Shown here: piece by piece, positions 9,320 through 21,465 of the stretch | Position numbering within the stretch: position 1 is the first letter of the stretch | Layout of the letters: each line of letters begins with the position of its first letter | Assembly: GCA_947629815.1 (NCBI GenBank) | Contig: CANRFG010000006.1 | Span: 1-57,116, forward strand | DNA from: an uncultured Bacilli bacterium | GTDB lineage: Bacteria; Bacillota_I; Bacilli_A; RF39; UBA660 | DNA: 57,116 nt | Direction: 5' to 3' | Made by a program: the position numbers and the translations under genes | Notes under the pieces: generated by a model | Databases searched by the model: none | Told to the model about the DNA's origin: nothing | Seen by the model: the letters and a program-made list of their open reading frames with translations, nothing else

Positions 9320-10015
9320 ATGAAAAAAAGTAAAAAATATGTAGAAGCTAGTAAAAAAGTTGAAAAATCAAAAGCTTATACATTAGAAGAAGCTGTTAAA
9401 TTAGTAAAAGAAACATCATTTACAAAATTTGATTCTTCAGTTGAACTTGCTATTCGTCTAAACCTAGACACTAAAAAAGCAGATCAACAATTAAGAGGAG
9501 CAACAGTTCTTCCAAATGGAACAGGTAAAACTAAGAGAGTATTAGTTTTAGCTAAAGGAGATAATGCTACTGCTGCTAAAGAAGCAGGTGCTGATTATGT
9601 TGGAGATACAGATTTAATCGAAAAAATATCAAAAGAAAATTGGTTTGAATTTGATGTTATGATTGCAACTCCAGATATGATGCCAGCTTTAGGTAAAATT
9701 GGTAGAGTTTTAGGACCAAAAGGATTAATGCCAAATCCTAAAACAGGAACAGTTACAACAGATACTAGAAAAGCAGTAGAAGATGTTAAAAAAGGTCGTA
9801 TTGAATATCGTACTGATACATATGGTAATGTACAAGTTATTGTTGGAAAGGTAAGTTTTGATGAAAAAGCTTTAATAGAAAACATCAAATCATTTGTTTC
9901 ATTAATAATGAAAGCAAAACCTTCAACAGTTAAAGGAACATATGTAAAGAATATCGCTATTTCATCAACAATGGGACCTGGAATAAAAATTGATATAAAT
10001 AGCTTTGACAATTAA
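9320..10015 (+). CDS. rplA: 50S ribosomal protein L1
   Basis: [51 protein letters not shown]. Confidence 0.97.
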   Translation: MKKSKKYVEASKKVEKSKAYTLEEAVKLVKETSFTKFDSSVELAIRLNLDTKKADQQLRGATVLPNGTGKTKRVLVLAKGDNATAAKEAGADYVGDTDLIEKISKENWFEFDVMIATPDMMPALGKIGRVLGPKGLMPNPKTGTVTTDTRKAVEDVKKGRIEYRTDTYGNVQVIVGKVSFDEKALIENIKSFVSLIMKAKPSTVKGTYVKNIAISSTMGPGIKIDINSFDN

Positions 10016-10033
10016 AAAATAATATGCTATAAT
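10005..10033 (+). promoter_or_regulatory. consensus promoter for rplJL located over the 3' end of rplA
   Basis: TTGACA (10005-10010), exactly 17 nt, TATAAT (10028-10033). Confidence 0.8.
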
Positions 10034-10044
10034 GTGTTTGTTTT

Positions 10045-10155
10045 GAGAAGTTTAATTAGTACCGTAGACAGTAGGAGCCAAAAGCTTAATATTTCCTACC
10101 GAGGACTTAAATATGTTTTTTAAGGCCTTACTGTTTACGTAAGGCTTTTTATTAC
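10045..10155 (+). ncRNA. L10 (rplJ) ribosomal protein leader with downstream attenuator hairpin
   Basis: Position upstream of rplJ; structured leader GTACCGTAGACAGTAGGAGCC...CCTACCGAGG; hairpin GGCCTTACTG-TTTA-CGTAAGGCTTTTT. Confidence 0.75.
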
Positions 10156-10182
10156 GATACTTGAAAGTTTAGGAGGTGTCTA

Positions 10183-10671
10183 ATGGCAAACGTAAAAATT
10201 CTTGAGAAAAAACAATCTATAATAGATGAAATAAGCACTAAAATAAAAGAATCTGCAACAGTTGTAATTTTTGAATATCATGGATTAACAGTTACAGAAA
10301 CAAATGAATTAAGAAGAAAATTACGCGAAAGCAATTCAGAATTTAAAGTATATAAAAATACTTTAGCAACTAGAGCATTAAATTCACTAAATATTGATTT
10401 AGGAAAACTTGAAGGACCTAAAGCAATGGCATTTGGTAGCGACACTGTTGCTCCAATCAAAGCATTAAGTGAATTTTCAAAAAATCATCCAGCACTAGAA
10501 CTTAAGATGGGAATCGTAGATGGGGAAGTAACAGACATTAATATGCTTAAGAAACTCGCTTCAATACCATCAAGAGATACATTACTTACAATGTTAGCTG
10601 GTGGACTTATGAGTTCAGTTCGCAATTTTGCAATCTGTCTAGATTTACATAGACAAAATTTAGAAAAATAA
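10183..10671 (+). CDS. rplJ: 50S ribosomal protein L10
   Basis: [45 protein letters not shown]. Confidence 0.96.
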   Translation: MANVKILEKKQSIIDEISTKIKESATVVIFEYHGLTVTETNELRRKLRESNSEFKVYKNTLATRALNSLNIDLGKLEGPKAMAFGSDTVAPIKALSEFSKNHPALELKMGIVDGEVTDINMLKKLASIPSRDTLLTMLAGGLMSSVRNFAICLDLHRQNLEK

Positions 10672-10685
10672 AGGAGGAAAATAAA

Positions 10686-11057
10686 ATGGCAAAATTAAGT
10701 ACAAAAGAAATTATTGATTCAATAAAAGAAATGACAATATTAGAAGTTAACGAATTAGTAGATGCAATGAAAGAGGAATTTGGAGTAGATCCAAGTGCAG
10801 TAGCAGTAGCTGCTCCTGTAGCAGGCGCTACAGCAGCAGAAGAAGGACCAAGCTCTGTTGATATAGTTTTAACAGCAGCTGGAGCAAATAAAATTGCTGT
10901 TATCAAATTAGTTAGAGATATCACAGGCTTAGGATTAAAAGAAGCTAAAGATATCGCTGATAATGGTGGAGTTGTTAAAGAAAAAGTATCTACTGATGAA
11001 GCTAATGAACTTAAAGCTAAATTCGAAGAAGCTGGAGCTTCAGTTGAATTAAAATAA
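10686..11057 (+). CDS. rplL: 50S ribosomal protein L7/L12
   Basis: [19 protein letters not shown]...[34 protein letters not shown]. Confidence 0.97.
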   Translation: MAKLSTKEIIDSIKEMTILEVNELVDAMKEEFGVDPSAVAVAAPVAGATAAEEGPSSVDIVLTAAGANKIAVIKLVRDITGLGLKEAKDIADNGGVVKEKVSTDEANELKAKFEEAGASVELK

Positions 11058-11071
11058 TAAAATTTATATGG

Positions 11072-11109
11072 GTAGCCTGTACTAAAGTTTTAGTATGGGC
11101 TTTAACCAT
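11072..11109 (+). terminator. hairpin/attenuator after rplL
   Basis: AGCCTGTACTAAA-GT-TTTAGTATGGGCTTT stem-loop. Confidence 0.5.
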
Positions 11110-11136
11110 TTAAAAAACTATATTTGGGAGTAATAT

Positions 11137-11334
11137 ATGAATTTGGTTGAACAATATAAAAAAATAAAATTAACAATTTTAAAAAGAAAACTAATTTTAA
11201 CAAGTAATGAATTATTTAGGTCATTATGTAATGAAGAAGATGACATAATTTATACACCTGATTATTCATACAGATTATCAGAAAAAAAATTAAAATTAGA
11301 ACAAAAAATAAATACATTACAAAAGAGGAATTAA
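11137..11334 (+). CDS. small hypothetical protein, 65 aa
   Basis: RBS-like GGGAG upstream, abuts next gene. Confidence 0.5.
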   Translation: MNLVEQYKKIKLTILKRKLILTSNELFRSLCNEEDDIIYTPDYSYRLSEKKLKLEQKINTLQKRN

Positions 11335-11335
11335 A

Positions 11336-11920
11336 ATGTCTCATTATTTTACAAATGATGAAATAAAAAGTAATAAAAAAATTTATTATACAAATATATG
11401 TGGAATAAATTTAAAATTATATACAGACAATGGAGTTTTTTCAAAAAGTAAGTTGGATTTTGGTACTAGGACTTTACTTGAAAACTTAGAAATTCAAAAT
11501 TTAAAAGGTAATATATTAGACTTTGGCTGTGGTATAGGTCCAATTGGAATATATTTGTCATTGAAATTAGATAAAGAAATAGATATGATAGATATAAATA
11601 AAAGAAGTATAAAACTTGCAAAAGAAAATTCCATTTTAAATAATGCAAAAACAAATATATTTGAAAGTAATATATATGAAAATATAAGCAAAAAATATGA
11701 TTTTATTATAAGTAATCCACCAATAAGAGTTGGAAATGAAATATTATACAAAATATTATTGGAAGCAAAAGAACATCTTACTAAAAATGGTGAACTTTGG
11801 ATAGTTATAAATAAAAATCAAGGCGCAAAAACAATAATTAAAAAATTAGAACAATTTTATACTGTAACAGTAGTTAAAAAAAATAAAGGTTTTAATGTTA
11901 TTAAATGTATAAATCATTGA
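11336..11920 (+). CDS. class I SAM-dependent methyltransferase, RsmC-like
   Basis: HYFTNDEIKSN..., DFGCGIGPIGIYLSLK, DFIISNPPIRVG; located between rplL and rpoB as in B. subtilis ybxB. Confidence 0.85.
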   Translation: MSHYFTNDEIKSNKKIYYTNICGINLKLYTDNGVFSKSKLDFGTRTLLENLEIQNLKGNILDFGCGIGPIGIYLSLKLDKEIDMIDINKRSIKLAKENSILNNAKTNIFESNIYENISKKYDFIISNPPIRVGNEILYKILLEAKEHLTKNGELWIVINKNQGAKTIIKKLEQFYTVTVVKKNKGFNVIKCINH

Positions 11921-12013
11921 CAGATTGAACTAGATTTGGTACAATTATAAATTGGTGGCATATACTTTTTGAGTATGTGCATTAAATATTATTATAGTTA
12001 TAGGGGTGAAATA

Positions 12014-15000
12014 GTGGCTTATAAAGTTAAAAAATTTGGAGATCACCGAGAAAGAAGAACATATGCAAAAACAAAAAATGCAATTGAATTAGGAAATTTA
12101 CTAGAAATTCAAAAGAAATCTTATGATTGGTTTATAACAGAAGGAATAAAAGAAGTATTTGAAGATATTTTTCCTGTGGAAAGTTTTACAGGAAATTTAA
12201 CTTTGGAATTTGGAGAATATTCTTTTGATGAACCAAGATATTCTATTAAAGGTTGCAAAGAAAGATATGCAACTTTTGCTGCACCTTTAAAAGTAGCTGC
12301 AAGATTATTTAACCAAGAAACAGGAGAAGTAAAAGAACAAGAAATATTTTTAGGTGATATGCCTATAATGACTGAAAGTGGAACTTTTGTTATTAATGGT
12401 GCAGAACGTGTTATCGTATCACAATTAGTTCGTTCACCTAGTGTATATTTTGGGAAAGAAATTGATAAGAAAAATGGTAAATCAATTATAACATCTCAAA
12501 TAATACCAACTCGTGGAACATGGTTAGAGTATGAAACAGATGCAAGAGATATAGTATATGTAAGAATTGACCGTACTAGAAAAGTAACAATTACAACTTT
12601 ACTTAGAGCATTAGGACTTTCAAATGATGAAGATATAATTGCTTTATTTGGTGAAGACGATTATATAAATAAAACATTAGAAAAAGACCCTAATAAAAAC
12701 ACAGATGAAGCTTTAATTGATATTCATTCAAAATTAAGACCAGGTGAACCATCTACATTAGATAGTGCGAAAAATCAATTAATTTCAAGATTTTTTGATG
12801 CATTCAGATATGATTTGGCTAAAGTAGGGCGTTATAAATTCAATAGAAAATTAAATATAACAGAAAGATTACTTGGATGTGTATTAGCTGAAGACATAAA
12901 AGTTAAAAATAAAGTTGTTGTCAAAGAAGGTACTTTAATTGACAAAGAAGTTTTAGAGCAATTAAAAGAAATTTTCAAAGATGGATATGGAATAAAAGAA
13001 GTACAAATTAATGAAGAATTAGATTCTTATAATAAAGTACAAGTTGTTAGTGTATACTCAAAATTAAATCCAACTAAAGTAATTAAAGTAATAGGTAATG
13101 ACCAATCAATAGATGAAAAACGTTTAACGATTTCAGATATATATGCATCAGTATCATATTATTTAAATTTACTTGAAGGTGTTGGAAATTTTGATGAAAT
13201 AGATAACTTATCTAATCGTCGTGTTAGACAAGTAGGAGAATTACTTCAAAATCAATTTAGAATTGGTGTAAGTCGTATGGAAAGAGTTATAAGAGATAGA
13301 ATGTCAACCCAAGAAATCTCTGATGTAACACCAAAAACACTTATTAATATTAGACCACTTACGGCTGCAATGAAAGAATTCTTTGGAAGCAGTCAGTTAT
13401 CACAATTTATGGATCAAACAAATCCTGTTGCAGAACTTACAAATAAAAGACGTTTATCTTCTTTAGGACCAGGTGGATTATCTCGTGATAGAGCTGGTAT
13501 GGAAGTTCGTGATGTTAACCCATCACACTATGGAAGAATTTGTCCTATTGAATCACCAGAAGGACCAAATATAGGACTTATAACTTCTTTAGCAAGTTAT
13601 GCAAGAGTAGATGATTATGGATTTATAATGACACCATATCGTAAAGTTGAAAATTGTAAATTAACAGATGAAATAGTTTATATGACAGCAGATGAAGAAT
13701 TAGACCATTATATTTCACAAGCAACATCTGCAGTTAATGAAAACAATGAATTAATAGATGAACGTGTACCTGCACGTTATCGTGGAGAAAATATAATAAT
13801 TGAAAAAGAAAAAATAGACTACATAGATGTTTCACCTCAACAAGTTGTATCTATTACAACTCAAGGAATTCCATTCCTTGAACATGATGATGGTAAGCGT
13901 GCACTTATGGGTGCCAACATGCAACGTCAAGCAATCCCACTTTTAAAACCAGAAGCTCCAATTGTTGGAACAGGTGTAGAAGCAATTGCTGCCCGTGATT
14001 CAGGTGCTGTTGTAATTGCTTCTGCTGATGGAATTGTTGATTATGTTGATGCAAGAAAAATAGTAGTAAAAACAATGGGTGGTTCAGATACTTATTATTT
14101 AAATGGATTTGAACGTAGTAATGCAGGAACTTGTTATCATCAAGTACCTATTGTAAAACTAGGAGATAAAGTAACAAGAGGAATGGTTATTGCTGATGGG
14201 CCAGGTACTGAAAAAGGAGAAATGGCTTTAGGTAGAAATGTTACAGTTGCCTTCATGAATTACAATGGATATAACTATGAGGATGCTGTAATATTAAATG
14301 AAAGATTAGTAAAAGACGATGTATATACTTCAATACATATAGAAGATTATCAAATAGAATGTAGAGATACTAAACTTGGACCAGAAGAATTTACAAGAGA
14401 TATTCCAAATGTAGGTGAGGAAGCTCGTAAAAATCTAGATGAAAATGGTATCGTAAGAATTGGTACTGAAGTAAAAGATGATGATATATTAGTTGGTAAA
14501 GTAACACCTAAAGGAATGGCTGAACTTACTTCAGAAGAAAAATTATTACATGCAATATTTGGTGAAAAAACTCGTGAAGTAAGAGATACATCACTTCGTG
14601 TTCCACATGGTGGAGAAGGTATAGTACATGATGTAAAAATATTTACAAAAGAAGATACAGATGAATTACCAGCAGGTGTTTCAAAAATAGTTCGTGTATA
14701 TATTGCTCAAAAACGTAAAATAAGCGTTGGAGATAAGATGGCAGGACGTCATGGAAATAAAGGTGTTATTTCACTTATACTTCCAGAAGAAGATATGCCA
14801 TATACAGCAGATGGTCGCCCTGTAGATATACTTTTAAATCCACTTGGAGTTCCATCTCGTATGAATATAGGACAAATTCTTGAAATGCATTTAGGAATTG
14901 CTGCTAAAAATTTAGGAATTTATGTTGCTACACCTGTATTTGATGGTGCAAGCAGAGAAGAAATTATAGATGCTCTAAAAGAAGCAGGACTTGATGAAGA

Positions 15001-15634
15001 TGGAAAAACTGTTCTTTACGATGGTAGAACAGGAGAACCATTTGAAAATAGAATAAGTGTTGGTGTAATGTATATGATTAAACTTCACCATATGGTTGAT
15101 GATAAATTACATGCACGTTCAACAGGACCTTATTCATTAGTAACACAACAACCACTTGGTGGAAAAGCACAATTTGGTGGTCAAAGATTTGGAGAAATGG
15201 AAGTTTGGGCACTTTATGCTTATGGTGCTGCTCATGTACTTCAAGAAATGATGACTACTAAATCAGATGATGTAGTTGGTCGTGTTAAAGTATATGAATC
15301 ATTAGTAAAAGGTACTCCAATTCCAAAACCAGGTGTACCAGAATCATTTAGAGTATTAATAAAAGAATTCCAAGCTCTAGGACTTAATATAACAGTTAGA
15401 AATGAAGATGGAAACTTTGTCGAACTTAGAGACTTAGAAGAAAGCGAACAAGATAGCTATTTACTTAATGATGAATCAGAATCATCAGAAAATAATTTTG
15501 AACTTTCAGAACCTGATTTTCCAGATGAAGAAGTAGAAGATGAATATGATGATGATTTTGAAGAAACAGAAGATGAGATAGATGAAGAAATTGAAAAAGG
15601 TTTTGAAAAAATGATGGAAGGGGACGAGGAATAA
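12014..15634 (+). CDS. rpoB: DNA-directed RNA polymerase subunit beta
   Basis: [42 protein letters not shown] 12014 after GGGGTGA; acidic C-terminal tail. Confidence 0.97.
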   Translation: MAYKVKKFGDHRERRTYAKTKNAIELGNLLEIQKKSYDWFITEGIKEVFEDIFPVESFTGNLTLEFGEYSFDEPRYSIKGCKERYATFAAPLKVAARLFNQETGEVKEQEIFLGDMPIMTESGTFVINGAERVIVSQLVRSPSVYFGKEIDKKNGKSIITSQIIPTRGTWLEYETDARDIVYVRIDRTRKVTITTLLRALGLSNDEDIIALFGEDDYINKTLEKDPNKNTDEALIDIHSKLRPGEPSTLDSAKNQLISRFFDAFRYDLAKVGRYKFNRKLNITERLLGCVLAEDIKVKNKVVVKEGTLIDKEVLEQLKEIFKDGYGIKEVQINEELDSYNKVQVVSVYSKLNPTKVIKVIGNDQSIDEKRLTISDIYASVSYYLNLLEGVGNFDEIDNLSNRRVRQVGELLQNQFRIGVSRMERVIRDRMSTQEISDVTPKTLINIRPLTAAMKEFFGSSQLSQFMDQTNPVAELTNKRRLSSLGPGGLSRDRAGMEVRDVNPSHYGRICPIESPEGPNIGLITSLASYARVDDYGFIMTPYRKVENCKLTDEIVYMTADEELDHYISQATSAVNENNELIDERVPARYRGENIIIEKEKIDYIDVSPQQVVSITTQGIPFLEHDDGKRALMGANMQRQAIPLLKPEAPIVGTGVEAIAARDSGAVVIASADGIVDYVDARKIVVKTMGGSDTYYLNGFERSNAGTCYHQVPIVKLGDKVTRGMVIADGPGTEKGEMALGRNVTVAFMNYNGYNYEDAVILNERLVKDDVYTSIHIEDYQIECRDTKLGPEEFTRDIPNVGEEARKNLDENGIVRIGTEVKDDDILVGKVTPKGMAELTSEEKLLHAIFGEKTREVRDTSLRVPHGGEGIVHDVKIFTKEDTDELPAGVSKIVRVYIAQKRKISVGDKMAGRHGNKGVISLILPEEDMPYTADGRPVDILLNPLGVPSRMNIGQILEMHLGIAAKNLGIYVATPVFDGASREEIIDALKEAGLDEDGKTVLYDGRTGEPFENRISVGVMYMIKLHHMVDDKLHARSTGPYSLVTQQPLGGKAQFGGQRFGEMEVWALYAYGAAHVLQEMMTTKSDDVVGRVKVYESLVKGTPIPKPGVPESFRVLIKEFQALGLNITVRNEDGNFVELRDLEESEQDSYLLNDESESSENNFELSEPDFPDEEVEDEYDDDFEETEDEIDEEIEKGFEKMMEGDEE

Positions 15635-18600
15635 TGGATGTTAATCAATTTGAAGCAATAAAAATAGCCATAGCCTCACCTGAAACAATTCGTGGTTGGT
15701 CTCATGGAGAAGTTAAAAAAGCAGAAACAATTAACTATCGTACTTTAAAACCAGAAAGAGATGGTTTGTTCTGTGAAAAAATATTCGGACCTACTAAAGA
15801 TTTTGAGTGTTCTTGTGGTAAGTATAAGAGATTAAGATATAAAAACATAGTATGTGATAGATGTGGAGTAGAAGTAACAAGAAGTAAAGTTAGACGTGAA
15901 AGAATGGGACACATTGAACTTGCTACTCCTTGTTCTCACATTTGGTTTTTTAAAGGTATTCCATCTCGTATGGGACTTGTACTTGATATGTCTCCAAGAG
16001 ATTTGGAAGAAGTATTGTACTTTGTTTCATATGTAGTTTTAGACCCAGGAAGTACAACTTTAGAGAAAAAACAAACAATAAGTGATAAAGAGTATAGAGT
16101 TTACTACGAAAAATATGGTAATACTTTTAGAGTAGGAATGGGAGCAGAAGCTATCCAAGAATTACTAAAAGAAGTAGATATTGATAAAGAAGTAGAAGAA
16201 ATCAAAAAAGAAATTGACGAAATAAAAGATTCTTCAAGTCAAAAACGCATAAGACTTATTAAACGTTTAGATGTACTTAGTGCATTCCAACAATCAGGAA
16301 ATAAACCAGAATGGATGATATTAAATGCACTTCCTGTTATACCACCAGAACTTCGTCCAATGATTCAATTAGATGGTGGTAGATTCGCAACATCAGACTT
16401 AAATGATTTATATAGACGTGTTATAAATCGTAATAATCGTCTTAAAAAATTAATGGAATTAGGTGCTCCATCAATTATAATTCAAAATGAAAAACGTATG
16501 TTACAAGAAGCAGTCGATGCATTATTTGATAATGGTAGACGTGGACGTAATATAACAGGAGCAGGTAATAGACCACTTAAATCATTATCAAGTATGTTAA
16601 AAGGAAAACAAGGTCGTTTCCGTCAAAATTTACTTGGTAAACGTGTTGACTATTCTGCTCGTTCAGTTATAGTTGTTGGACCAAATTTAAAAATGTATGA
16701 ATGTGGAATTCCTAAGGAAATGGCTCTTGAATTATTTAAACCACATGTAATAAATGGTCTTGTTACAAAAGAAATAGCAAGCAATATTAAAGCTGCTAAA
16801 AGAATGATTGAAAATCAAGACCCTCGTGTTTGGGATATAGTAGAAGAAAAAATAAAAGAACATCCTGTTATGCTTAACCGTGCTCCAACTTTACATAGAT
16901 TAGGTATTCAAGCATTTGAACCTAAATTAATAGGTGGCCGTGCTATTAGACTTCATCCACTTGTTTGTGCTGCATTTAACGCAGATTTCGATGGAGACCA
17001 AATGGCAGTCCATGTACCAATTAGTGAAGAAGCACAAGCAGAAGCAAGAATCCTTATGTTAGGTGCTAACAATATACTATCTCCAAAAGATGGTAAACCA
17101 ATTGTTACGCCATCACAAGATATGGTATTAGGAAATTACTATATTACTATGGAAAAAGCAGGACTTCCTGGAGAAGGTAGAGTATTTAAAGATGATTCAG
17201 AAGCACTAATGTCTTATGAAAGAAGAGAAATTACTTTACATACTCGTATTGCTTTACCTGTAAAATCATTTAAACACAAAATATTCCCTGATATATATAT
17301 GAATAAATATTTAGTAACAACTCCAGGTAAACTTTTATTTAATGAAATATTCCCTGATACTTTCCAATATATAAATGATGGAAGTGCAGAAAATATTGAA
17401 AAAATAACTCCTAAAAAATATTTCATTAATAGAGGAGAAAACATAAGAGAAGTAATTAAAGAAATGCCACTTGTTGAAGCATTTAATAAAAGTGTATTAG
17501 GAAAACTAATTGCACAAATTTATAAAAGATATCAAACTACTGAAACTTCAGTAATGCTTGATAAATTAAAAGATTTAGGATTTAAATATTCTACATTATC
17601 TGGTATTAGTATCGCAATAAGTGATATAAAAGAAAGTAAAATTAAACCAACAGTATTGAAAGAAAGTCAAGAAATGGTTGATGCTGTTAATAAACAATTT
17701 AAGCGTGGTTTAATTACAGATAACGAAAGATATGAAAAAGTAATAGAAATTTGGAATAACGCTAAAAAGAAAATACAACAAGAACTTGAAGTTATGGTTA
17801 ATGAAGACAAAGATAATCCAATTTCAATAATGATGATGAGTAAAGCACGTGGAGATATTAATTCACATACTCAATTAGTAGGTATGCGTGGATTATTTGC
17901 TAAACCTAGTGGTGGTCAAGTAGAAATCCCTGTTAAATCTTCATTTAGTGAAGGTGTTACTATAAGTGAATTCTTCTTATCTACACATGGTGCTCGTAAA
18001 GGAGCAGTTGATACTGCGTTAAAAACAGCAGATGCTGGATATTTAACAAGAAGACTTGTTGATGTTGCGCAAGATGTAATTGTAAAAGAAGAAGATTGTG
18101 GAACTGAACAAGGTGTTGTTGTTGAAGCCTTCATCAATGAAAAAGATGGAACTGTTATTGAATCTTTATACAATCGTATTTTAGGTCGTTATACAAATAA
18201 GAAAATTATTCATCCTGAAACTAAAGAAGTTATGTATGAAAGAAATACATATATAACTGAACAAATAGCTGATAAAATTATAGAAGCAGGAATTACAAAA
18301 GTGCCAATTAGAACAGTACTTACTTGTAAAACTGAACATGGTGTTTGTAGAAAATGCTATGGTCGTAATTTAGCGACAGGTTCTATAGTTGAAATAGGAG
18401 AAGCAGTTGGAATTATGGCTGCACAATCAATAGGTGAACCTGGTACTCAATTAACAATGAGAAACTTCAATACTGGTGGTGTAGCCGGTGGAGATGATAT
18501 TACTCAAGGTTTACCTCGTGTTCAAGAACTATTTGAAGCACGTAATCCAAAAGGAAAAGCAACTATTTCTGATATAACAGGTAAAGTTACAAAAATAGAA

Positions 18601-19269
18601 GAATCTGGAGGTAAGTTTGTTATTACTGTAACAAATGATGCTGAAAGTAAAGAACATACTTCTAATTATGGTGCTAAACTTGCTGTTGAATTAAATAGTG
18701 ATGTAGTTGCAGGTCAAAGACTTACACATGGTGCTATAAATCCTAAAGAATTATTAGTTGTAACAGACCCAATTACAGTACAACAATATATATTACTTGA
18801 AATTCAAAAAGTTTATGGTTCACAAGGTGTTGATATTTCTGATAAACACGTTGAAATTATGGCAAAACGCATGATTTCAAAAATTAAAATTATAAATAGT
18901 GGAGATACAACATTCTTACCAGGAACACTTGTTAATATTAATAACTTCGCTGATGTAAATAAACACTTAATTATAGAGGGTAAACGCCCTGCAACAGGTC
19001 GTCCTGTATTATTAGGTATTACAAAAGCTTCACTTGAAACTGATTCATTCTTATCTGCTGCCTCTTTCCAAGAAACAACAAGAATATTAACAGATGCTGC
19101 AATTCATGGAAAAGTAGATGAATTAAATGGATTAAAAGAGAATGTTATTATTGGTAAGTTAATACCAGCTGGAACAGGCGCTAGAAAGTATAAGAAATCT
19201 GATTATAGTTTAGAAATCGATTTATTAAAAGAAGAACCATTAGAAGCTTTAGAACAAGAATTATTATAA
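15634..19269 (+). CDS. rpoC: DNA-directed RNA polymerase subunit beta'
   Basis: [16 protein letters not shown] catalytic motif; [23 protein letters not shown] zinc site. Confidence 0.98.
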   Translation: MDVNQFEAIKIAIASPETIRGWSHGEVKKAETINYRTLKPERDGLFCEKIFGPTKDFECSCGKYKRLRYKNIVCDRCGVEVTRSKVRRERMGHIELATPCSHIWFFKGIPSRMGLVLDMSPRDLEEVLYFVSYVVLDPGSTTLEKKQTISDKEYRVYYEKYGNTFRVGMGAEAIQELLKEVDIDKEVEEIKKEIDEIKDSSSQKRIRLIKRLDVLSAFQQSGNKPEWMILNALPVIPPELRPMIQLDGGRFATSDLNDLYRRVINRNNRLKKLMELGAPSIIIQNEKRMLQEAVDALFDNGRRGRNITGAGNRPLKSLSSMLKGKQGRFRQNLLGKRVDYSARSVIVVGPNLKMYECGIPKEMALELFKPHVINGLVTKEIASNIKAAKRMIENQDPRVWDIVEEKIKEHPVMLNRAPTLHRLGIQAFEPKLIGGRAIRLHPLVCAAFNADFDGDQMAVHVPISEEAQAEARILMLGANNILSPKDGKPIVTPSQDMVLGNYYITMEKAGLPGEGRVFKDDSEALMSYERREITLHTRIALPVKSFKHKIFPDIYMNKYLVTTPGKLLFNEIFPDTFQYINDGSAENIEKITPKKYFINRGENIREVIKEMPLVEAFNKSVLGKLIAQIYKRYQTTETSVMLDKLKDLGFKYSTLSGISIAISDIKESKIKPTVLKESQEMVDAVNKQFKRGLITDNERYEKVIEIWNNAKKKIQQELEVMVNEDKDNPISIMMMSKARGDINSHTQLVGMRGLFAKPSGGQVEIPVKSSFSEGVTISEFFLSTHGARKGAVDTALKTADAGYLTRRLVDVAQDVIVKEEDCGTEQGVVVEAFINEKDGTVIESLYNRILGRYTNKKIIHPETKEVMYERNTYITEQIADKIIEAGITKVPIRTVLTCKTEHGVCRKCYGRNLATGSIVEIGEAVGIMAAQSIGEPGTQLTMRNFNTGGVAGGDDITQGLPRVQELFEARNPKGKATISDITGKVTKIEESGGKFVITVTNDAESKEHTSNYGAKLAVELNSDVVAGQRLTHGAINPKELLVVTDPITVQQYILLEIQKVYGSQGVDISDKHVEIMAKRMISKIKIINSGDTTFLPGTLVNINNFADVNKHLIIEGKRPATGRPVLLGITKASLETDSFLSAASFQETTRILTDAAIHGKVDELNGLKENVIIGKLIPAGTGARKYKKSDYSLEIDLLKEEPLEALEQELL

Positions 19270-19270
19270 A

Positions 19271-19300
19271 CAATAGAGTGATTTCACTCTATTGTTTTTA
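19271..19300 (+). terminator. intrinsic terminator after rpoC
   Basis: CAATAGAGTG-ATTT-CACTCTATTG then TTTTTATTT. Confidence 0.9.
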
Positions 19301-19426
19301 TTTATAAGGAAAGTTCATTATTATTTAAAATACAAAATTATCTAATAGTTAAATAAAAATACAATAAAAAGATAGTAACTTTATATATAGACAAATAGAC
19401 AATTAGTTAGCATAAAATTAGCTTTC

Positions 19427-19455
19427 TTGATTTAAAAAGAATTGTATGCTAGAAT
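19427..19455 (+). promoter_or_regulatory. promoter of first LRR unit
   Basis: TTGATT, 17 nt, TAGAAT; same element recurs at 21384-21412. Confidence 0.6.
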
Positions 19456-19496
19456 GATATTAAATATAAAAATAAGATTATTAAGTAGGTGATTTT

Positions 19497-19784
19497 GTGA
19501 AAAAATTAATTATAGAAAAAATAGAAGGAATAAAATATTCTTTAATTGATGATAAAAATGTTAAATATAATTTAACTTTGGAATTTCATGATTTAGAAAA
19601 TCCAATAAAAGAAAAAAATATAATTTATATTAATGAAGAAATGTTAAAAAATCCAAATACTTTATATAGTTTTGGTAGTTTATCAAGCAAATATGGAAAA
19701 GTTGTAACTCCAAAAGATTATGAAGATTTATTAATTTTAATAGTTGATAATAAAGAGATATATTTAAAAAGATTATATGGTTAA
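19497..19784 (+). CDS. hypothetical protein, 95 aa, in operon with LRR protein
   Basis: GTG start after AAGTAGGTGA; stop precedes the LRR gene by 11 nt. Confidence 0.65.
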   Translation: MKKLIIEKIEGIKYSLIDDKNVKYNLTLEFHDLENPIKEKNIIYINEEMLKNPNTLYSFGSLSSKYGKVVTPKDYEDLLILIVDNKEIYLKRLYG

Positions 19785-19795
19785 GGGGATTAGCT

Positions 19796-21301
19796 ATGAA
19801 TAATGATTTAAAGATAATAGAGAAAAAATATGGAGAAAAGATGAGCCATTTATGTAGAGAGTATTTTCCAATATTATTAGAACAAGAAGGTTTACTTTCT
19901 AGATTAATGGAGCAAAACTTTGAACCAAATCATGAATTATATAATGATATTATTGAAAATAATCTTGAATTAACTTTTAAGAAATATATTTATAGTTTAG
20001 TAGATGTAGAAAAAATGATAGATTTAGAAATAGAAAAAACACCAGAAGAATTACTAAATGAGGCCGGATATATACTTTATGAATGTAAAAGTGAAAAAGA
20101 TATACAAAAATTTAAAAAATATTATGCACATAATGAAGAATTATGTACATTTAATGGAGGAAGACTTAATAGGTGTAGAGTATTTTTTGCAGTAAAAAAA
20201 GATGTTGATAATATTAAAAGAGAAAATTTTGATAATCCACAGAGACAAGATTTGTATGGAACATCTGTAATAAGTATACAATTTACTAAAGATGGAACAA
20301 ATACATTATCTATAAAGAACAGGTATAATCATAGAGTAAATAATCCAGATGCAACATTTTCAAATAATTTGGATAATATAATACCAGGCTTAACAAAAAG
20401 TTTTGAAAAATTTTATGGAATAAAGCAAAAACATCAAAATTCTATGTTAGAAATACCATATTATGTGAGAGCGAATGATGGAAAATACTATAAATATAAT
20501 TATGAGATTAATAATATATATTATTGTACAGACAATGTCATAATTGATAATTTTAAAGTTAAAAGATTTCCTAAGGAACAATATATATTAATAGACTATT
20601 TTTTAGTTGATTTAAAAAGTAAAAAAGTATTTTTATATGACGAAGAAATAAGAGATTCATTTCCCAGTTCTTTTGGAAAAATAGATAAGATTGAAGTATT
20701 AAAAACAGCAAATGGTAGAAAAATACTTATGACACAAGAAAATTCAAAAGATAAAATAGAAATAGAGATAGACAAAGAAAATAAAATATTAAAATTATAT
20801 AATAATAATTTAAAAGAAGTAGGGAACTATTTTCTATTTTATAATGAAAGTCTAAGAGGTTTTGAAGCGCCCAATTTAAGAGAAGTAGGGAACTATCTTC
20901 TATATTATAACAGAAGTCTAACAAGTTTCGAAGCACCAAAATTAACAATGGTAGGGGATGATTTTTTAGCTAATAACGAAAGACTAACAAGTTTCGAAGC
21001 ACCCAATTTAAGAGAAGTAGGAAGCTATTTTCTATTTAATAACAAAAGTCTAATAAGTTTTGAAGCGCCAAATTTAATAAAAGTAGGAAGCTATTTTCTA
21101 TTTAATAACAAAAGTCTAATAAGTTTTGAAGCGCCAAATTTAATAAAAGTAAGAAGCTATTTTCTATTTTATAACGAAAGTTTAACAAGTTTTATAGCGC
21201 CAAATTTAACAACAAAAGGAATAGGTTTTTTATATCATAATAAAAATAACTTAAATGAAGCAGAAATAAAAAAAATAAATGATTCTTACAAGAGCAAATA
21301 G
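19796..21301 (+). CDS. protein with unknown conserved N-terminal domain and C-terminal 22-aa leucine-rich-like repeats (copy A)
   Basis: Six tandem units such as NLREVGNYLLYYNRSLTSFEAP plus a terminal unit; no signal peptide visible. Confidence 0.8.
   Translation: MNNDLKIIEKKYGEKMSHLCREYFPILLEQEGLLSRLMEQNFEPNHELYNDIIENNLELTFKKYIYSLVDVEKMIDLEIEKTPEELLNEAGYILYECKSEKDIQKFKKYYAHNEELCTFNGGRLNRCRVFFAVKKDVDNIKRENFDNPQRQDLYGTSVISIQFTKDGTNTLSIKNRYNHRVNNPDATFSNNLDNIIPGLTKSFEKFYGIKQKHQNSMLEIPYYVRANDGKYYKYNYEINNIYYCTDNVIIDNFKVKRFPKEQYILIDYFLVDLKSKKVFLYDEEIRDSFPSSFGKIDKIEVLKTANGRKILMTQENSKDKIEIEIDKENKILKLYNNNLKEVGNYFLFYNESLRGFEAPNLREVGNYLLYYNRSLTSFEAPKLTMVGDDFLANNERLTSFEAPNLREVGSYFLFNNKSLISFEAPNLIKVGSYFLFNNKSLISFEAPNLIKVRSYFLFYNESLTSFIAPNLTTKGIGFLYHNKNNLNEAEIKKINDSYKSK
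21017..21148 (+). repeat. two perfect 66-bp tandem repeats inside LRR copy A
   Basis: 21017-21082 and 21083-21148 identical by eye over 66 nt; a third diverged unit follows. Confidence 0.9.
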
Positions 21302-21336
21302 GTCATTAATAATTAATTTTATTAATGACTTTTTTG
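21302..21336 (+). terminator. intrinsic terminator between LRR copies
   Basis: GTCATTAATAA/TTATTAATGAC stem then TTTTTT. Confidence 0.85.
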
Positions 21337-21383
21337 TCAGTAACTTTATATCTAGAGAATTAGTGAAGATAAAATTAGATTTG

Positions 21384-21412
21384 TTGATTTAAAAGGAGTT
21401 GTATGCTAGAAT
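21384..21412 (+). promoter_or_regulatory. promoter of second LRR unit (duplicate of 19427-19455)
   Basis: TTGATT, 17 nt, TAGAAT. Confidence 0.6.
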
Positions 21413-21465
21413 ATAAATATTAAATTAAAAAATTAATAATTAATATATGGTTAAGGGGGCTAACT

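Noticed and set aside
20800-21240. Regular spaced repeats considered as a CRISPR array
   Set aside because: Repeats are contiguous 66-bp coding units in frame with no spacers; no cas genes in the window
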